A DNA stretch of 7,369 nt. It comes from Lachnospiraceae bacterium. Lineage in GTDB: Bacteria > Bacillota > Clostridia > Lachnospirales > Lachnospiraceae. Positions within the stretch are counted from its first letter, which is position 1. Each line of letters begins with the position of its first letter. Made by a program: the position numbers and the translations under genes. The notes beneath the pieces are model-generated. The model was not told the DNA's origin, searched no databases, and saw only the letters and a list, made by a program, of their open reading frames with translations. Below, one piece after another: positions 4,978 through 7,369 of the stretch. The DNA lies in contig CAAGJU010000298.1 of NCBI GenBank assembly GCA_900770225.1, positions 1-7,369 of the forward strand, given 5' to 3'.

Positions 4978-6039
4978 ATGGCAGAAATGATGAAAGCAGG
5001 CGTGGTTCACGCAAAGGATGATCTCCGCTACGAAGATATCGAGAAACCGGTACCGAAGGCGGGAGAGGTTCTGATCAAGGTCAAATATACGGGCATCTGC
5101 GGTTCAGATGTACCGCGTGTCAACGGCGATGCGTGCCACTTTTTCCCGAACGTTCTCGGACATGAGTTTTCAGGTATTGTCGAGGCTGTCGGTGAGGGCG
5201 TGGAGAAGCTTGTGCCGGGCGATTACGTGGCAGGCGTACCGCTTGTACCGTGCATGAAGTGCCCTGACTGCGCACGCGGAGACTATTCTCTCTGCAAGCA
5301 CTACAGCTTTATCGGATCCCGTCAGTTCGGTTCTTTCGCCGAGTACGTCTGCGTACCGGAGGTCAACGCTGTAAAGTTTGATCCGTCGATCTCCTTTGAG
5401 CAGGCAGCACTGTTCGAGCCGGCGACGATCGCACTGCACGGTCTTGAGAGAACAGGCTACAAGGGCGGCCATACCGTGGCTATCCTCGGCACGGGCCCGA
5501 TCGGTATGCTGACAGCACAGTGGGCAAAAATATTCGGCGCATCCAAAGTCGTTGTCTTCGATATCGTTCCGGAAAAGCTTGAACTCGCTCTGGAACTCGG
5601 CGCTGATGCTGCTGTCAATACGCTGGAGGACGGTTTCATGGACAAGGCTATGGCGCTTACGGACGGCGTAGGCTATGATTATGTATATGAGACCGCCGGC
5701 AACACGATCACGATGCGCATGGCGTTTGAACTGGCTGCCAACAAGGCAGGCGTCTGCTTCATCGGTACACCGAAGAAGGAGCTCACGTTCAGCGTAAAGG
5801 AGTGGGAGAACCTGAACCGCAAGGAGTTCACACTGACCGGCTCCTGGATGAGCTATTCGGCACCGTTCCCGGGCCATGAGTGGACGGATGTGGCGCATTA
5901 TTTTGCCACCGGTCAGCTGAAATACGATCCCCGCATGATCTGGAAGATCGTTCCGCTTTCACAGCTTGCAGAGGCGTTCAGCTGGTACAAGGAGCGCGGT
6001 AAGGTTAAAGGCAAGATCCTCGTAGATTCAGAAAAGTAA
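4978..6039 (+). CDS. GatD-like zinc-dependent polyol dehydrogenase (MDR family)
   Basis: The 353-residue product is a medium-chain zinc dehydrogenase that would oxidise a polyol, or polyol phosphate, to a ketose with NAD. Visible: catalytic zinc ligands Cys41, His62 with Glu63 (GHEFSG) and Glu147 (FEPAT); four structural-zinc cysteines at 92, 95, 98 and 106; nucleotide loop GTGPIG (171-176); and Asp195 at the end of the second Rossmann strand (VVVFDI), which favours NAD. Segments GSDVPR (42-47), FIGSR (111-115) and GSWMSYSAPFPG (288-299) closely resemble E. coli galactitol-1-phosphate 5-dehydrogenase GatD. I chose ATG 4978 because AGGAGGG (4963-4969) lies 8 nt upstream. An in-frame ATG at 4936 lies inside a hairpin and lacks a ribosome site. 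It pairs naturally with the GatY-like aldolase, but sorbitol or another polyol could be the substrate. Confidence 0.88.
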   Translation: MAEMMKAGVVHAKDDLRYEDIEKPVPKAGEVLIKVKYTGICGSDVPRVNGDACHFFPNVLGHEFSGIVEAVGEGVEKLVPGDYVAGVPLVPCMKCPDCARGDYSLCKHYSFIGSRQFGSFAEYVCVPEVNAVKFDPSISFEQAALFEPATIALHGLERTGYKGGHTVAILGTGPIGMLTAQWAKIFGASKVVVFDIVPEKLELALELGADAAVNTLEDGFMDKAMALTDGVGYDYVYETAGNTITMRMAFELAANKAGVCFIGTPKKELTFSVKEWENLNRKEFTLTGSWMSYSAPFPGHEWTDVAHYFATGQLKYDPRMIWKIVPLSQLAEAFSWYKERGKVKGKILVDSEK

Positions 6040-6059
6040 GGGGTACAAAGGAGGTTTTT

Positions 6060-7076
6060 ATGGAGTATTATGTAGATCCGTCACTGATCCCGCAGAGAAC
6101 ACTCTACACGGGAGCAAAGATGCCGGCGATCGGACTCGGAACATTCGGTTCCGATCATGCGACGGCGGAAGAAGTGCAGAATGCAGTCCGGATGGCGATC
6201 CGGATGGGTTATCGTCATTTTGACGGCGCAGCCTGCTACGGCAATGAAAAGGAAATCGGCGAAGTCTATAAAGAGGCTTTTGATGAGGGCGTCGTGAAGA
6301 GAGAGGATCTCTTCATCGTATCCAAGGTATGGAACGATATGCACAAGGAAGTCCGCAAGGCCTGCGAGAAGACGCTGTCCGATCTGCAGCTGGATTATCT
6401 GGACATGTATTATGTTCACTGGCCTTTCCCGAACTATCATCCGCCGAAATGCGATGTGACGGAGCGCAACCCTGATTCCAAGCCATTCTCCGTTGCGCGT
6501 TTTATGGATACCTGGCATCAGATGGAGTCGCTGGTTGACGACGGACTGGTTCGTCATATCGGCATGTCCAACATGACGATCCCGAAGCTGAAGGCGGTTC
6601 TTCCGCTGTGCCGCATCAAACCGGCCTGCATCGAGATGGAGCTTCATCCGTGCTTCCAGCAGAAGGAGCTCTACGATTACGTGAAATCACAGGGCATCGA
6701 GATCGTCGGCTTCTGCCCGCTCGGTTCTCCGGATCGTCCGGAGAGAGACCGCACACCGGAGGATGTTGCGGATCTGCAGACACCTGTGATGAAGGAGATC
6801 GCAGCGGCGCATGGTGTTCATCCGGTACTGATCGCGATCAAATGGGCTGTTCAGAAGGGCCATACGCCGATTCCGTTCTCCGTCAAGGAGAAAAATCTGT
6901 ACACGAATCTGAAGTGCGTGACAGAGGATCCGCTGACAGATGAGGAAATGAAGAAGATCGAGACACTGGAATGCGATAACCGTCTCGTCAAAGGACAGGT
7001 ATTCCTGTGGCCGGGCGCTGATGACTGGCAGGATCTGTGGGATCTCGACGGAACAGACGCCCTCTGGGAGAAGTAA
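6060..7076 (+). CDS. Aldo-keto reductase (aldose-reductase-like)
   Basis: The 338-residue product is an AKR-superfamily TIM-barrel oxidoreductase that would interconvert an aldehyde or aldose and the alcohol. The catalytic tetrad is intact: Asp55, Tyr60, Lys89 and His120, within RHFDGAACYGNE (52-63), VSKVWN (87-92) and YYVHWP (117-122). GMSNM (168-172) and the cofactor strand (268-283) follow. At that strand the usual IPKSxxxxR, whose Lys and Arg hold the 2'-phosphate of NADPH, reads IPFSVKEKN, with Phe273 and Asn279. NADH use is therefore possible. The C-terminal end is tryptophan-rich (317-336). AAAGGAGG (6047-6054) lies 5 nt before the ATG, and only 20 nt separate it from the dehydrogenase, so the two are translated together. 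It may reduce the aldehyde released by the aldolase or turn an aldose into the polyol used by the dehydrogenase. Confidence 0.9.
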   Translation: MEYYVDPSLIPQRTLYTGAKMPAIGLGTFGSDHATAEEVQNAVRMAIRMGYRHFDGAACYGNEKEIGEVYKEAFDEGVVKREDLFIVSKVWNDMHKEVRKACEKTLSDLQLDYLDMYYVHWPFPNYHPPKCDVTERNPDSKPFSVARFMDTWHQMESLVDDGLVRHIGMSNMTIPKLKAVLPLCRIKPACIEMELHPCFQQKELYDYVKSQGIEIVGFCPLGSPDRPERDRTPEDVADLQTPVMKEIAAAHGVHPVLIAIKWAVQKGHTPIPFSVKEKNLYTNLKCVTEDPLTDEEMKKIETLECDNRLVKGQVFLWPGADDWQDLWDLDGTDALWEK

Positions 7077-7154
7077 AATAATCATGCATCCATATCATCA
7101 GATGCTGCAGTACTGTATGAAACCTGCCGCTCAGCTGTTTTCAGCTCGCGATGC

Positions 7155-7172
7155 AGGAAGTATAGGAAGTAT
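7155..7172 (+). repeat. Tandem 9-bp duplication
   Basis: AGGAAGTAT occurs twice head to tail (7155-7163 and 7164-7172), followed by the related AGAAAG. It sits just before the operon terminator, in the non-coding 3' flank. It is probably a replication-slippage duplication without function. Confidence 0.7.
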
Positions 7173-7177
7173 AGAAA

Positions 7178-7215
7178 GACGGCCGGCAGTCAGTGACTGC
7201 CGGCCGTCGGTGTTT
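7178..7215 (+). terminator. Strong hairpin terminator of the operon
   Basis: A perfect 13-bp GC-rich stem pairs 7178-7190 (GACGGCCGGCAGT) with 7196-7208 across loop CAGTG. The tail GGTGTTT is a weak U-tract, so stem strength must do most of the work. It lies about 100 bases past the aldo-keto reductase stop. It could also act mainly as a 3' mRNA-stabilising stem. Confidence 0.7.
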
Positions 7216-7218
7216 CAG

Positions 7219-7237
7219 CCGGGTTTATCCAACCCGG
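7219..7237. other. Second hairpin after the operon
   Basis: CCGGGTT (7219-7225) pairs perfectly with AACCCGG (7231-7237) across TATCC. There is no U-run on either side. It may support the preceding terminator or be part of the 3' untranslated region. From here to 7303 I see no gene and no clear promoter. Confidence 0.45.
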
Positions 7238-7303
7238 GAGAAAATCATCAGCTGCGCCCGTTATCGGTCGTTTCTTAACTGTATAAGCTTTTCGAATCGC
7301 AGA

Positions 7304-7369
7304 CAGACTCGTCACACGCGAAGCGTGTGTAAGAGGCTGTATGCGGTTTCGAAGGCAACAGGTATGAGG
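7304..7369 (+). repeat. Structured interspersed repeat, copy B (cut by window end)
   Basis: The outer stem CAGACTC (7304-7310) pairs with GAGGCTG (7333-7339) at six of seven positions. The inner stem CACACGC (7313-7319) pairs with GCGTGTG (7323-7329) across GAA. The tail 7337-7368 aligns without gaps to 37-68 at 25 of 32 bases. The stems differ from copy A in sequence but not in pairing, and the distance from inner hairpin to the CTGTATGCG tail is nearly the same (7 versus 8 nt). The element continues beyond the window, so whether a full hairpin series follows here as well is unknown. Confidence 0.6.

Noticed and set aside
5170..5898. Minus-strand open frame of 242 codons within the dehydrogenase
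   Set aside because: It is fully antisense to a well-supported zinc dehydrogenase, has no motifs, and is Arg/Leu-rich as expected of a shadow frame.
7021..7278. Plus-strand open frame of 85 codons over the operon terminator
   Set aside because: It starts inside the aldo-keto reductase, reads through a 13-bp terminator stem and has no ribosome site or family resemblance.
7293..7299. Third operator near CGAATCG after the operon
   Set aside because: Only about half of the O1/O2 core is present, with no matching second half and no promoter next to it.

Overview
The window looks like a catabolic sugar or polyol locus from a moderately GC-rich Firmicute, most plausibly a gut-type clostridium (Lachnospiraceae-like). 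The reasons are strong Shine-Dalgarno sites (GGAGG, AGGAGGG, AAAGGAGG), a perfect consensus sigma-A promoter, LacI-family style operators and the gene families present. The taxon is inferred from style, not from a marker gene.

Layout. Bases 1-345 hold no gene I can support. They hold a dense series of short hairpins, most closed by GAA or GCA triloops, ending in a plus-strand intrinsic terminator (302-335). A bidirectional terminator (353-388) separates this from a minus-strand gene for a FucU/RbsD-family sugar mutarotase (426-896). A 408-bp divergent control region (897-1304) follows. It carries a minus promoter with two TGWAACGTTTCG operators for the mutarotase gene, and a perfect TTGACA-17-TATAAT plus promoter bracketed by two identical CGAACCGATTCG operators for the operon.

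The plus-strand operon encodes a class II (tagatose/fructose-bisphosphate type) aldolase (1305-2159), a LacI-family repressor (2202-3218), an FGGY sugar kinase (3248-4777), a GatD-like zinc polyol dehydrogenase (4978-6039) and an aldo-keto reductase (6060-7076). A 200-nt gap between kinase and dehydrogenase is packed with mutually exclusive hairpins and looks like a regulatory leader or a processed spacer. A strong hairpin (178 bases of it and its flank lie after the last gene, stem 7178-7208) probably ends the operon. At 7304-7369 the window runs into a second, sequence-diverged but structurally conserved copy of the element that opens the window.

How the genes may work together. Aldolase and dehydrogenase resemble the galactitol (gat) pathway enzymes GatY and GatD, but no PTS and no PfkB-type tagatose-6-phosphate kinase is in view. 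Instead there is an FGGY kinase and an aldo-keto reductase. One consistent reading is polyol to ketose (zinc dehydrogenase), ketose to ketose phosphate (FGGY kinase), cleavage to DHAP plus an aldehyde (aldolase), and reduction of that aldehyde, or of an incoming aldose, by the aldo-keto reductase, with the mutarotase interconverting anomers of a free sugar. The substrate cannot be read from the sequence.

The most interesting items are the pair of covarying structured repeats flanking the locus, the hairpin-switch spacer at 4778-4949, the two distinct operator pairs in the divergent promoter region, and the non-canonical enzyme combination.
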